Shown: positions 24,605 through 34,619 of the stretch, piece after piece
Numbering within the stretch: position 1 is the first letter of the stretch
Layout: each line of letters opens with the position of its first letter
Origin: Anopheles merus
Lineage: Eukaryota > Arthropoda > Insecta > Diptera > Culicidae
Assembly: GCF_017562075.2 (NCBI RefSeq)
Contig: NC_054084.1
Span: 19,908,889-19,972,888, forward strand
Length of the DNA: 64,000 nt
Direction of reading: 5' to 3'
Notes under the pieces: model-generated
Database searches by the model: none
The model's input: the letters and a program-made list of their open reading frames with translations, nothing else
Told to the model about the DNA's origin: nothing
Translations under genes and position numbers: made by a program

Positions 24605-26454
24605 TTAGTGATCGCACAGGACTCCGCTGGTCAGCGCCCCGGACGCATAGTGACCGGTGCCGGCTCCATAGTGCGCCGCTCCGTAGTGTCCCGCCGTCGC
24701 ACCGTAGTGTGTAGCGCCGGCCGATCCCAGGCTGCCGTACAGATTGCCCCCGAAGTGGCCACCCACACTGCCGTAGTGTTGTCCCGTGCTGCCCGCGTAC
24801 AGTCCAGCCGATCCGGCCGAGTACGCCTTGTACGCACCGGCACCGTACTGGCTGTGGTGCGAGTGGTGCGTCTGGTGCAGCCCATGATCGCTGACGGAAA
24901 TGTGACCGGCGCTCGTAACGATCGGCGTGCTGACGATCGGTGCACTCACGATCGGCGTGCTCACGATCGGCGTGCTCACGATCGGTGTACTAACGATCGG
25001 GGAGTACGCAACGACCGGCTTCGTCACGACGACGGGCGTCGGTACCTTCACCGGCACGGGATGCGGCACGGACACCGGGTAGGGCTGCGGGACGGGCACG
25101 GGGACGTGCTTCGTGATCGGGACCGGTACCGGGTGCGACACGACGATCGGCACCGGGACCGTTTTCTTCACGATCACCGGGTACGGGACGGGCTTGTGGA
25201 TCGGTATCGGGACGGGGACGGTTTTCTTCACAAACACCGGGTACGGTTTCGGGATGGCGATCGGGATGTGCTCCTTGATCGTGGCCGTCACGATCGGTTT
25301 GCCGTAGTGCGCGTGGAACCCGTGGAAGGCGCCTCCCGCACCGCCATACCCACCGTATCCACCGCCATAGCTCGCACCGTACGATGCACCGTAACCGCCA
25401 AAGCCGCGGAACCGGGCCAGGGAACCACCGTAACCGCCACCGTACCCGTAGCTACCGTATCCACCGCCGTACCCATCGTACCCGAGGCCCGATCCATAGC
25501 CAACGCCAACGCCCGAACCGTAGCCCAGGCTGGCGCCCGAACCGTAGCCCAGGCTGGCGCCCGAACCGTAGCCCAAGCTGGCGCCCGATCCGTATCCAGC
25601 GCCGGCCGAAAATCCAACGCCTCCACCGTACCCATGACCAAAGCCGAACGAAAGATGCCGCTTTGCCGTTCGCTTGCCATCGCCCTGCACGCTGCCGGTA
25701 ACTTCCGAGGACGGTGCACCGGCACTAGGCTCGATCGATTGCTGTCCCGGTTGCTGGGCCACTTCTGCCGACTGTCCCAGCCCGCCCGTCTCCTCGCCAT
25801 CAATCGTACCGATGCAGCCGAGGGCGAACACTGCCAAAAATATCTAAAAAGGCGAAGAAAATTGAGGAAAAAAACACACACACGCTTGTACTGGCACTTG
25901 GTTTTCACGGCACACTTAGATGCAGGGGGTTTTCAGCTGCTCTGATACTTTTAGCACACTTTCTGAACTTCTTGCAATGGATAGGTCAAGAATCACAAAC
26001 AAGGCATGAATACAGTATGCTCTCGAGTTACTCGGTTCTCGTCTTAAGAGGATTCGAAGCGATACGCAGTTTTGTTCCAAAATCTGGTACAATTTGCTCC
26101 AAATTTATTTGAACAAATTGGATTTTGTGATAAAATTTGGGAATCACTAAATAGACCAAAATATCCCAATTTTTACACGAATCGAATAGGAAAATATAAT
26201 AAATTACATAAAATTACTAAAATTCAATCGAAAATTCCCATTATTCCAATGCATTCGAGATATTCCATGGAAATCTTCACAGATCTTACGCATATGCCTT
26301 CGAAATGCGTTAATCGCGTAACTCAGGAACAGACTGTACATCACTTTTTGTCACTCAGAACTTCAGAAAGTATGCCAAACTGTATCAGATCACGTGAAAA
26401 CCCCTCAGTAAGACACTTGCTAAACTTTACCCTCAGGTAGCTCATTTCGACCAT
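24605..26454 (-). CDS. Secreted Gly-rich and PV-repeat cuticular-type protein
   Basis: The coding exons on the minus strand are 26,431-26,454 (MVEMSYLR) and 24,605-25,843, joined by a GTAAAG...TTTTAG intron of 587 bases. The product is 420 residues. The spliced N-terminus MVEMSYLRIFLAVFALGCIG forms a good signal peptide, which the second exon alone lacks. After an acidic linker and a KR pair comes a Gly/Tyr-rich domain with at least three tandem GYGSGASL units. Then follow PV blocks (KPYPVFVKKTVPVPIPIHKP), about six TPIVS repeats, and a Gly/Ser/Tyr/His/Ala-rich C-terminus ending LCDH. The architecture parallels the genes at 11.0 and 19.2 kb. The likely role is structural, in cuticle or another extracellular matrix. 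The first exon is inferred from splice signals and from a TATA box just upstream. Confidence 0.8.
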
Positions 26455-26521
26455 TGCTCCACGTTCGCACAATCTCACAAAAACCTAGCTAAACCGCTCT
26501 TATCACCGGCTCCAGACCAAC

Positions 26522-26556
26522 TGATGGCTAACTGAAGGCGAAACGCTCGCTTTATA
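26522..26556 (-). promoter_or_regulatory. TATA box and initiator (minus strand)
   Basis: On the minus strand TATAAAG lies at 26,556-26,550. TCAGT initiator words follow 23 and 34 bases downstream (near 26,533 and 26,522). The start codon at 26,454 is about 70 bases further on. This supports the short first exon of the minus-strand cuticular gene. Confidence 0.6.
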
Positions 26557-26559
26557 CAT

Positions 26560-27473
26560 TCCACCAGCACGCCACGCCAGGATCTTCGCGGATCCCAGCT
26601 CAGACTAACCTGTCTGTCACCAAACCAATCCATCCATCCATCCATCCGCCCTGGACAGCGTGGACTTGCAAGCCACCAGGCGTACCAGCCAAGGAAGGCT
26701 TGACGCGTTTTGACAGATTTGCATATAATTGCATCGATTTAATCGACCTCCCCTCGGAGTACATGCAAGAGGGCCCGGAGAACCGGAGGGCGGCACCGTG
26801 CGGACGGACTGTCTAGCAGATCGGCAGACAAACAGCTTCCTCCAAGACTGCCGGCTGACGCTGCTGATCACTTGCACTTTCGTTCGCACTGTCCCTTTCC
26901 AACCAACCATCCCCGCCCGATGCGATCTCGGCCGGACGATTAGTGTCTGTCTGGCCATGTACGCGCACTAGTTACCTACTGAAGAGCTGCAGCAGTAGTT
27001 GTTGCATGGGGATAGCAACATCAAGTTGACTGATGGACTTGGGGATTCCTGGCAGACAGCCTGCGGGCTGTACCGTGCGTGCGTGCGTGTCTGCAGGGCG
27101 TGGATGTAATCCAGACTAGGCCAACCGGGGCCGTATGAGTCAATGTACCAGAGTGCTGCGCCAGATTGCATAAATTCCTTCCCTCCCTCGTCGCCGCAAC
27201 GAATAGGAAGTGAAGCCAAATACACTTTACCTCTGATGGATTTTATTTGAATTTATCTTTAAAGTGACAGTTTTTTTTTGTTCCCTCAAACTACGCACCT
27301 AACCTCCTTATGCACCATTACGGTACATTATGGAACGCTAATTTGTTATGATTTCAATCATTATACCCGCGCCAGCCATTGCGATTGCGTTGCGTAATGA
27401 TAAGCGCGTGACATGATCGCAACGAACGAACGGTGATCGCTGATCAACACGTGGCTTTGTTGGGCTGATCAAC

Positions 27474-27510
<37 letters not shown>

Positions 27511-28440
27511 GAGTCGTTGATCCAGTTCCTTGGTGTGTGCCCAGCCCTATCGCATGTGGCCTAAAATAAATTAATTCCTCCCGGTGGGGTACAATGCAAA
27601 TTTTACGTTACGCGTGTTGGTTGGTTGGCACGCGTGCAGGTGATCGTTAGATGAAAGTTGTCATACAGCACCCAACGGCGGTGATGGTGCGAAAACCCCC
27701 GGGTGGAATGGTGTTGTCCGGAAAATGAACGTCCATACGTATTGTGAACGGTTTAACACACGTTTGATTGGTCACAGAGTCAAAGGCCTAGCGTATGGTG
27801 TTGTGGTGCATCGTGTCAGATCGATGGGAGATGCAGGGCGGGATCGATTTTTATCGCACAAGATCGATGATTATCTCACTGCTTTTAGTACACGTGTGCA
27901 GAGATAAGCTCGTGGCTCCAACATACTTGCAATCACTATGAAACAACTTGGGATGATCCGAAAAGTGTCTCCAACATACTAGGAATCAGCTCGTGGGGCA
28001 CAAGATGCTCCTATTTAATTGAGGAAAAGCACAATATTAAACTATTCTTAATTTCAAATATCATTGGACAGAATGGAACATTACCTTAAAAATTAAATAG
28101 AATATAAAGGAACTTCAGCTCAAATTTCAGACCACTTCCAGGATGACCTTATTAGTCGAATCTGCATGATATTGTTCTGTGGTGCTGCCAATTAATGATA
28201 GTCGTAGAAGGCGAACCAATTTAACGGTCGTTAGACTGACTACAACCTACAACGATCGTTGTATACCTTTTTAAAAAAATAAACAATTTAAATTAACGTT
28301 TGAATTAAAAAAACTACTAAAATTGTCGATTTTTCATTGAATCTACCTTAACCCGCACTGGCGAAATGATAATAACTGTAATAATTGTAACCTATGAGTC
28401 ATTAGCTAAAAATTGAAAGCGCTATCAGTCGTGCTCTAAC
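26560..28440. other. Intergenic stretch with a CA microsatellite
   Basis: No gene is supported. A (CA)n run lies at 27,472-27,508. A short TCCATCCATCCATCC repeat lies near 26,630-26,646. Frames on both strands at 26,617-26,971 overlap and lack any signature. The sequence just left of 28,440 may hold the promoter of the small gene that follows, but no TATA box is evident. Confidence 0.45.
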
Positions 28441-28536
28441 CGTGAAGGCAAAAAAAGTAAACTTCAGTCAGTTGCGCAAAGAACCAGCCAGTATTGGACA
28501 ACAATCAGAACATCGAATGATAGCCCGGTTGACCGA

Positions 28537-28866
28537 ATGGCTCAACCGATCCTCAGCGACAAGAAGCTACAAAGGAAGATGAAGACCGTGGAAAAAGTGG
28601 CTACATCACTGCATTTCCTTGGCTTTGAGGTTGATGCAACCAACGGAACAGTGAAAAAGTACTCAGGAAAAATGAACATACATGTCAGTAAGCGGAAACC
28701 GCGGCAGGCTTTGACGCCATGACGCATAGCGATCATTGTAGGCGATGATTTTCAGTATGACACCCTGCTCAGTGAACACCCGCCATCGAGTTGCGTCCTC
28801 CATCGAGAAAGTATGGACCCACATGATGCAAAAGCTCTACTCCAGCAATTTTGTCGCGCAAACTAA
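28537..28866 (+). CDS. Small unrecognised two-exon protein
   Basis: Exon 1 is 28,537-28,687 and exon 2 is 28,742-28,866, separated by a 54-base intron with a GTAAGC donor and a TTGTAG acceptor. Splicing removes an in-frame TGA and gives 91 residues beginning MAQPILSDKKLQRKMKTVEK and ending LLQQFCRAN. The join reads KMNIHVS then DDFQYDTLLSEHPP. There is no signal peptide or membrane segment. The N-terminal third is basic and probably helical. An AATAAA at 28,884-28,889 follows the stop by 18 bases. I do not recognise the family. Without the intron the product would be 61 residues. An intron near the insect minimum, frame continuity and the close polyadenylation signal favour a real gene, although the start codon could lie further upstream. 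Confidence 0.5.
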
Positions 28867-28883
28867 GGAGAAATAGAAGGAGG

Positions 28884-28889
28884 AATAAA
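28884..28889 (+). terminator. Polyadenylation signal of the small gene
   Basis: AATAAA lies 18 bases after the TAA at 28,864-28,866. Confidence 0.45.
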
Positions 28890-29186
28890 ACAAACTTGAA
28901 GGTAGAAGGTGCTTACACGCATGTCTTCGCCCGCCATGGTGAAGTTTCGCCAATACTGACCGAAGGCAGTCATTTTTTAATGCAAATGTTATGTGGCTTT
29001 TTGGAATTGGGGCTTACAATTAATATTTCGAATATGAATTCAAATAGAACACACACTTGAATTAGAAGAAACTAAACTATAGCATATAGATAAAACTACT
29101 TGACCGATTAGGACTGCATGAAATGAACTGCTCGAACTAAACGAATGAACTTTGTAATCAATTATTTAATAAACTATAGGAGAAAT

Positions 29187-29400
29187 GAGCCGGTCTGGTG
29201 GTACAGTCGTCAACTCGTACGACCTAACAAAACATGGGCCCGTCATGGGTTCAAACCCCGAATGGACCGTGCCGCCATACGTAGGACTGACTATCCTGCT
29301 TATGGGGTGATCAATAAAGTCACTGAAAGCCAAGCTCACTTCACTAATGGGTACAGGCAGGCCTTGACTGACAACGGTTGTTGAGCCAAAAAGAAGAAGG
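29187..29400 (+). mobile_element. tRNA-derived SINE, SINE200-like
   Basis: The 5' part carries an internal polymerase III promoter: an A-box-like GGTGGTACAGTCGTC and a B box GGGTTCAAACCCC about 50 bases later. The 3' part (CAGGCAGGCCTTGACTGACAA, ending in AAGAAGAAGG) recurs in reverse orientation at 47.4 and 60.8 kb. The repeat family and size match the Anopheles SINE200 group as I know it. It is non-coding; the 79-codon frame across it is fortuitous. Confidence 0.75.
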
Positions 29401-29586
29401 AAAAGATAAGTGTAATGAATTCACAGTTGCAAACAGACCGGCGATTACGGTGCACACTTCGCTTAACGCATTTGAATGCTTTAAGTATTGAAAAACTTTA
29501 AAACATAAACACTCTTTTGTTCCAATTCCAGCACTCTTGTTGGAATAAAGTGTAGTGCGAAGTATGTTTTTACAATCCAACTAAGC

Positions 29587-29810
29587 ATGGAGACATTTGT
29601 AGCGGTAAGAATCATTGGTAAGGGACAAGCTTATTAAAAAAAACGCGCTATTAATAATTCTCTTTTCGCACAGATACTCAAAACATCCTACTCGTATTTG
29701 GCAGTTTTGAGATCGATGACGGATTAAGGTCGTTGCTATTCGGAAGTGCGATGACTGAATTCGAGATGTCGGACGATGAACTTGAAGATGAAGTGACTTG
29801 CGTCACCTAG
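29587..29810 (+). CDS. Tiny unrecognised two-exon protein, acidic C-terminus
   Basis: ATG at 29,587 opens exon 1 (29,587-29,617). A GTAAGG donor, a 56-base intron and a CGCACAG acceptor lead to exon 2 (29,674-29,810). The product is 55 residues: METFVAVRIIDTQNILLVFG at the start and an acidic tail, SDDELEDEVTCVT. A different donor 14 bases upstream (GTAAGA) would give only about 23 residues. No family is recognised. The G/C third-position bias is weak. AATAAA occurs at 29,987-29,992. This may be a real micro-gene or the tail of a gene whose upstream exons I missed; chance is also possible. Confidence 0.3.
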
Positions 29811-30687
29811 CGCCAAACGCAATCCAGCAGCCCTTGCCATACTCACCGAGCGAACCCTGTAATAGGCCTTTTTAGCTATTGTAATAGTAGTAGTGTTAGA
29901 TAGTTGCGAGGTCAGAAAGGATCGGATGCGCCGATCATCGGGCACTTTCACGAGACCCACACGAGGAGCACGACACGCGGTAGTAAAATAAAATATAATA
30001 TTGTTAAACCCAAAGTTACATCAAACGAGTAACAATAAAGAATTAAACTCTCCAAATTTTAAGGCGCAGATTGCTTGAAGTTTTATGAAATTTTAGACAG
30101 CTTTCCACTAGAAAATTAATAAAAAGCTTGTTCTGACGTCGCTGCGAGACCGCTTGCAGTAACGCAAAAGCTTGAAAAAGCAGAGAGACCGTTGCGTTAT
30201 TCAAAACAAATTCAACCGTATCGGTGAACTCGTTCGTTCCCGGGAACGTTGGCCGCGACGCTGATTTTCAATCATTTCATAGCCCTCTAGATGAAAAAAC
30301 AGAAACCCGTCTAGGTATAGTAAAAAATACTAAAAAATATATAAGAATTTAAAACACGTTTTTAATGCGCTAAAACCAAAACAAAATTGCCTACAAAAAG
30401 TGTTTTAATATTTTTTACTTTATTTTTTTAGGTTTTTTTTTTTGTTCATAATTTTTAATAATGTTTCTAATAACATCGTTTTTCAAGGCTAAACTTAGTA
30501 TAAAAACCCCAATAATAATCGAGTTATTAATAAAGTTCAGAATGATAGCTACATTCCATTGATTTATTTCTTTTGTTTTATCTGCTAAAACCAATCTGAT
30601 TTTTAGTGAGGAATTATTATTATTATTATTATTTAGCAATCAAGTTTCAAATTTTGAAAGTAACAAATTAAATTTGTTACAAATTAG

Positions 30688-30693
30688 TTTATT
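30688..30693 (-). terminator. Polyadenylation signal of the BESS-like gene
   Basis: TTTATT on the plus strand reads AATAAA on the minus strand, about 25 bases after the stop codon. Confidence 0.5.
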
Positions 30694-30718
30694 GTCACAA
30701 TAAGAGTTTTATCAAATA

Positions 30719-31259
30719 TTATTGTTCCTCAGGCGGTCTTTTAACTTCTACATTATTCAAATCTTCCGTGCGGGTAGATACATCTACGAAGCATGGATCA
30801 CTGACAACTTGATCGTGTTCTGCACCAAGAAGTTGACGGATGAGATACGTTTGCATCGATGCGTACGCTGCAATCTTGCGATTCGATGGTAGTCGGCGAA
30901 AAAGAGTTGCCAAGGACATACACATCTGTATGTCCTCGTTCTGCGTTCCGTTTATAAGCGATGCAACAGCTTCCATAATAGGTGAGCTGCTGGTGTCCGG
31001 AAACGCTGGCCGATTTGCCTAATGAGAAAGGAGAGAAAGCATAAAGAATAAATTACTTTAACTATTTCACAGTGTATACCCGTCTTATAAATTTCCTAAA
31101 ATGTCCACTTACGTTATTACGGTTTCTTCGACGACGGTACCGACGACGTCTTCTAGCCGATCGTGGTTGGAATGAAGATTCCGACGACATGTTTTGATTA
31201 GTCGTGGTATTCGCAGTGTTGCAACGCATCGCGTTCCTTCTTTTTCTTTTGTACTCCAT
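30719..31259 (-). CDS. Small BESS-motif-like nuclear protein
   Basis: The minus-strand exons are 31,113-31,259 and 30,719-31,018, joined by a GTAAGT...TTAG intron in phase 0. The product is 148 residues. The first half is very basic (RSARRRRRYRRRRNRNN), like a nuclear localisation or nucleic-acid-binding segment. The second half has a helical stretch, EDIQMCMSLATLFRRLPS then RKIAAYASMQTYLIRQLL. This resembles the C-terminal BESS motif of insect MADF-BESS transcription regulators. The N-terminal MADF domain is not found nearby. Either upstream exons are missing or this is a BESS-only protein. AATAAA on the minus strand (30,693-30,688) follows the stop closely. Coding status is moderately sure; the family is tentative. 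Confidence 0.5.
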
Positions 31260-31299
31260 CGTTTTCGCATTCCTCACTTCTTCACTGTACTTCTCCGGC

Positions 31300-33050
31300 A
31301 GACAGTTTGGGGGTTTTACGCTGTTTTACGCCCCGAAAAGTTTACCTTTTTGGATGAAAAAAAAAACATATTTGTACGACAGAGGTAATAATTTGTGTGG
31401 CAGTGTCTCCGTCATTCACTAGTGCCCTAGACTTTGATGTATCGTTTTTACGGTTGCGCAGGAATACTTGCGCATATGTAGCCTCCGTTTCCGTTTCCGT
31501 AGGAATTAGTTGGGATTGGGTGCCCTATGTGTAAGTAACTGCTATTTGAGATACAACCAATTATCCTATACATGGGAGTTGCAGTGAGATAAGCGTAGTC
31601 TGTAGCAAAGTGTATTTGCTCAGAATAAGAACTGCTTCATTTTAAGGACATTAGAAATAATTAATTCTCTTGGCCTTGAACGAAATCCAATTGAATGTAC
31701 ATATTTGGTACATCGAAATAATCAAAAATAATCTTTTTACGATAACCAGTAGCGTTTTTTTTTTAGAACAATAATTTTCCTCATGGCTGCACTTGTTCGC
31801 ACAGGTGCGTTTTGTACTCGTCTCTAGCCGGAGCCCGGAACACAGTGGTACAGGTTTTTTTTTTTTTTGCTAGCCTTCCAACTCAGTCTGGCGGATCAGA
31901 ACAATTGCTATCGATACAGATACCAACCGTAAAGCTGACAACTTTAAATGATTTCAATTTAAATGCCCCAACCCCGAATGATTCCGATTCCTAGACGACT
32001 CCGACACTGAACGGCTATGGGCGGTTCCGGCGGTAATGCGTTCGGTGTTGCACTTTCGGAGTCGATTACAGATGTTTGTCAAATTTTCTCAATAATCATC
32101 AAGGTATTCACTTTCGACCCCGAGGTCTCAAAACAGATTCAAAACCTATTTCCATAGTCATACTGAATTGATCACGGTGAAGGTATTGCTTTCATGCCTA
32201 ACAGAATCTGAGCCGGTCCTGAAACTTGTCCCGGAATTATTTCAATCGGTCGATTGCACTTTCAATAAATAACGCTGTGTTGAAATTAATACCGTAGCTG
32301 TTCCGACACAGGTACGAATCGCAAAACCAGGTTCTGGCACCGGTCACTAACCGAAACAAATGTGGTAACAATGAAATGTGTGGAACCGTCAGTCGTCCGT
32401 GTTCCGTTCCGATGCGCGTCCTGCTTTAAACTAGCTTTCGGAGGTTTTCTGATGTAGTGATGGTCGATCGTCTCAGCTCCTTGTTCCGTGCTGTGATTTC
32501 ATCCGGATTGATCTATTCCGATCTTCTTTGCACCGCTAACCTTTCCCAATTGACATTTTTGAGTTCTAAAATCGAGGTGTCGAACTTTTTCCCTTAAACT
32601 GGCACCTTAAACTTCCCTTAAACTGCACCAGTTCAAGGGACTTTTAGAACAAGCCCTTTAAAATCGATTGTGAGGCGTATTTTTCGATGCTTTCTTCTCT
32701 ATCCTTTGGGAAATAACGAATTTGGGAAAATTATTACTGGTCTAAAAACTGTCCAATTTTCACCAAATAACGCCTTACGAAATGTATCTTCTTTTTTCGC
32801 CAAATATTAAAGCAAATTAATCTGAAACTAATTGGACACCAAATTCATCTAATAGAAGAAGGTAAATCGCACGTACAAACGAAATGTTGGTACTTTCTAC
32901 ACGGTTCATCACACACAAATCCACATTTTATGGTATCTCGAGCACCATTCGTGCAGATCATGGTTAAAACGCAAAATTTTACACAATTTACTGATAATTC
33001 ACAATCACAATTCACTCAATATTCTTTCTTCAATTAACGAATCCAACTTG
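31300..33050. other. Gene-free stretch with scattered TCCGATTCC-like words
   Basis: No gene is recognised. Words such as GATTCCGATTCC (31,979-31,990), a TCCGTTTCCGTTTCCG run near 31,483, and TAGTGATGG at 32,455 recall the hAT-like repeats at 23.3 and 36.9 kb. They are too sparse to call a copy. A poly-T run lies near 31,855-31,870. Confidence 0.35.
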
Positions 33051-33139
33051 TGCAGCAGCAATGAGACTATTGCCGGCGTCCGTCTTTGACACTTTGACAA
33101 GAGCCACCTTGAACCGGTGTCATGCATTAAAAAGCTATA

Positions 33140-33310
33140 AAGTTCCACCAAGTACGGTACACATTCTTAACAAGCCTTCAAGTTCCACCATGAACCCTAC
33201 ACATAGTGCTAATCAGCCGCAAAGTTCCAAAAAGTACCATGTGCCTGTTAAAAAGCCCCATAGTTCCGCAAAGTACCGTCTATCTCTAAATCAGCCAAAA
33301 AGTACGACAT
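33140..33310 (+). repeat. Degenerate 39-42-base tandem repeat
   Basis: AGTTCC recurs at 33,141, 33,181, 33,223 and 33,262, with related flanking words (AAAGTACC, AATCAGCC). This makes about four to five units of 39-42 bases. In the frame starting with ATG at 33,061 and ending at 33,375, most units translate as about 13-14 residues of the type SSxKYxxxxNQP. Whether the 104-residue frame is expressed is unknown. It lacks the G/C third-position bias of true genes nearby. Confidence 0.5.
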
Positions 33311-33405
33311 CGGAACGATTTTTCGTTAAACAGCCCGAAATCAGCTTTAAAGTACGAGCTGGCTATTTGGGGTAACAAATGAGGTTAGTAATCCTTGAAA
33401 CAGCA

Positions 33406-33455
33406 TCCCAAGCGCCACAGATTAAGCTGAAACGGCTGAAAAATCAAATATCTGT
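33406..33455 (+). repeat. Dispersed repeat, copy 1
   Basis: CCCAAGCGCCACAGATT followed by AGCTGAAACGGCTGAAAAAT is nearly identical to 40,918-40,965. The sequence after it contains several CGGTAGG-type words (33,455-33,535). It may be the end of an interspersed element; terminal repeats were not found. Confidence 0.5.
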
Positions 33456-33783
33456 GATTTTCGGTAGGATAAATGAAAAATCGGTAGTTTTAGGGCGGTC
33501 ATCTGTGAATCGGTAGGCATATAAAAAATCGGTAGGAATACAGATAAATCGATATTTCTGGTCACTCTGGCCTGGGTCGCTGCGCCAGCTGTCAACCAAA
33601 GGTCTGTTGACGTTTTACTGCAGTGAAAAATAAAAGAAAAAAATCTATCGCTTGATTCATCATACTTTTGGGTGTGTGTGATCGTTTCCCGATTGTTTAT
33701 CTCATGTAATTACCTCCGAAAAAAAGTGTTTGGGCAAGAAAAAGTATTTTTAATGTTATGTATTTTCAGCAACAGACGTCACA

Positions 33784-34349
33784 ATGGCCAAAAACACATC
33801 CAGCTCGGCGTTCCGAAAGATCGATGTTGACCAGTACAACGAGGACAACTTTAAGGAGGATGATGCGGATCAGGCATCCAGCGGAATGATTGTGCCGGAT
33901 GAGGCCGAAATCAACTCGCTGCTGAATTCATATCCTTTTCCAAAGCATAATCTTTCCGATTTCTGACTAAATTTCAAATGCCTGAGATGATCTCCTTTTC
34001 CTTAACTCAATGTTTCGCTTTCTTCTTCTACACGGGCCGGAATATTGATGCACTTAAAACCGTCCTCCAGAATGCACCGCTGATGTGCAAAAACCAGCAG
34101 GTGAAGGACAATGCGCTGAGCCTCACGTTGCGTGTGCTGCTGTCGATTAAATCGTCCCAGATCGATGCCGCCATCGAGTCACTGGACGATCCGGAACTGT
34201 GCGACGTGCTGATGAAGTACATCTACCGCGGGTTCGAAATTCCCTCGGAAGGTTCGAGCGGACACCTGCTGACCTGGCACGAGAAAGTGTTCGCCAAGGG
34301 AGGAGTTGGAAGTATCGTCCGGGTGCTGTCGGATAGTGCACGCGCATAA
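33784..34349 (+). CDS. Arpc5: Actin-related protein 2/3 complex subunit 5
   Basis: Arpc5 (p16) is the smallest subunit of the Arp2/3 complex, which nucleates branched actin filaments in the cytoplasm. The coding exons are 33,784-33,929 and 34,034-34,349, giving 153 residues against about 151 in vertebrates. Family features are MAKNTSSSAFRKIDVDQY at the N-terminus, an acidic variable loop, the helical core GRNIDALKTVLQNAP and QQVKDNALSLTLRVLLS, and the signature LMKYIYRGFE and WHEKVFAKGGVGSIVRVL at the C-terminus. The single coding intron has AT-AC ends of the U12 class; no GT donor fits. A further intron in the 5' leader is suggested by TATTTTCAG at 33,761-33,769. The gene is convergent with Drp1. 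Confidence 0.95.
33930..34033 (+). other. Arpc5: U12-type AT-AC intron in Arpc5
   Basis: The donor ATATCCTTTT is a perfect match to the minor-spliceosome AT-AC 5' splice site. TTTTCCTTAACTC near 34,008 matches the U12 branch-point consensus. The acceptor is CTACAC followed by G, about 28 bases after the branch adenosine, which is longer than usual. Splicing turns the split codon TC|G into Ser and restores the family alignment (SLLNS then GRNIDALK). The intron is 104 bases. Confidence 0.85.
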
Positions 34350-34594
34350 GTCTGTTCCATTTACTCTACGAGGAGTTGGAAATCAGCAATCGTACCAGAG
34401 AGAGAGAGAGCAAAGTCATTTTTCATCTTTTTGAAAGTTATTTCTTCCTTTTAGATAGCACTGCACAGTTTTAGCATTTTGTTTGTGAAAGTATTTCTTT
34501 TTGCCGTACAGTTTTTCCTCGATCGTACATCCGACATTCCGCACAAAGGAGAGAGGCGCGGCGGTTGTGATTGTGGTTTATTTTGAATTTGTTA

Positions 34595-34600
34595 AATAAA
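34595..34600 (+). terminator. Arpc5: Polyadenylation signal of Arpc5
   Basis: AATAAA lies about 245 bases after the stop at 34,347-34,349. It is the first signal downstream on this strand. Confidence 0.6.
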
Positions 34601-34619
34601 TAGGCGATATATTGAAAGC

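Noticed and set aside
24608..25945. 445-codon plus-strand open frame antisense to the 24.6-kb cuticular gene
   Set aside because: It is rich in Arg, His and Asp and mirrors the Gly/Val/Pro repeats of the minus-strand gene. GC-rich third positions make such antisense frames long by chance. No signal, domain or splice support.
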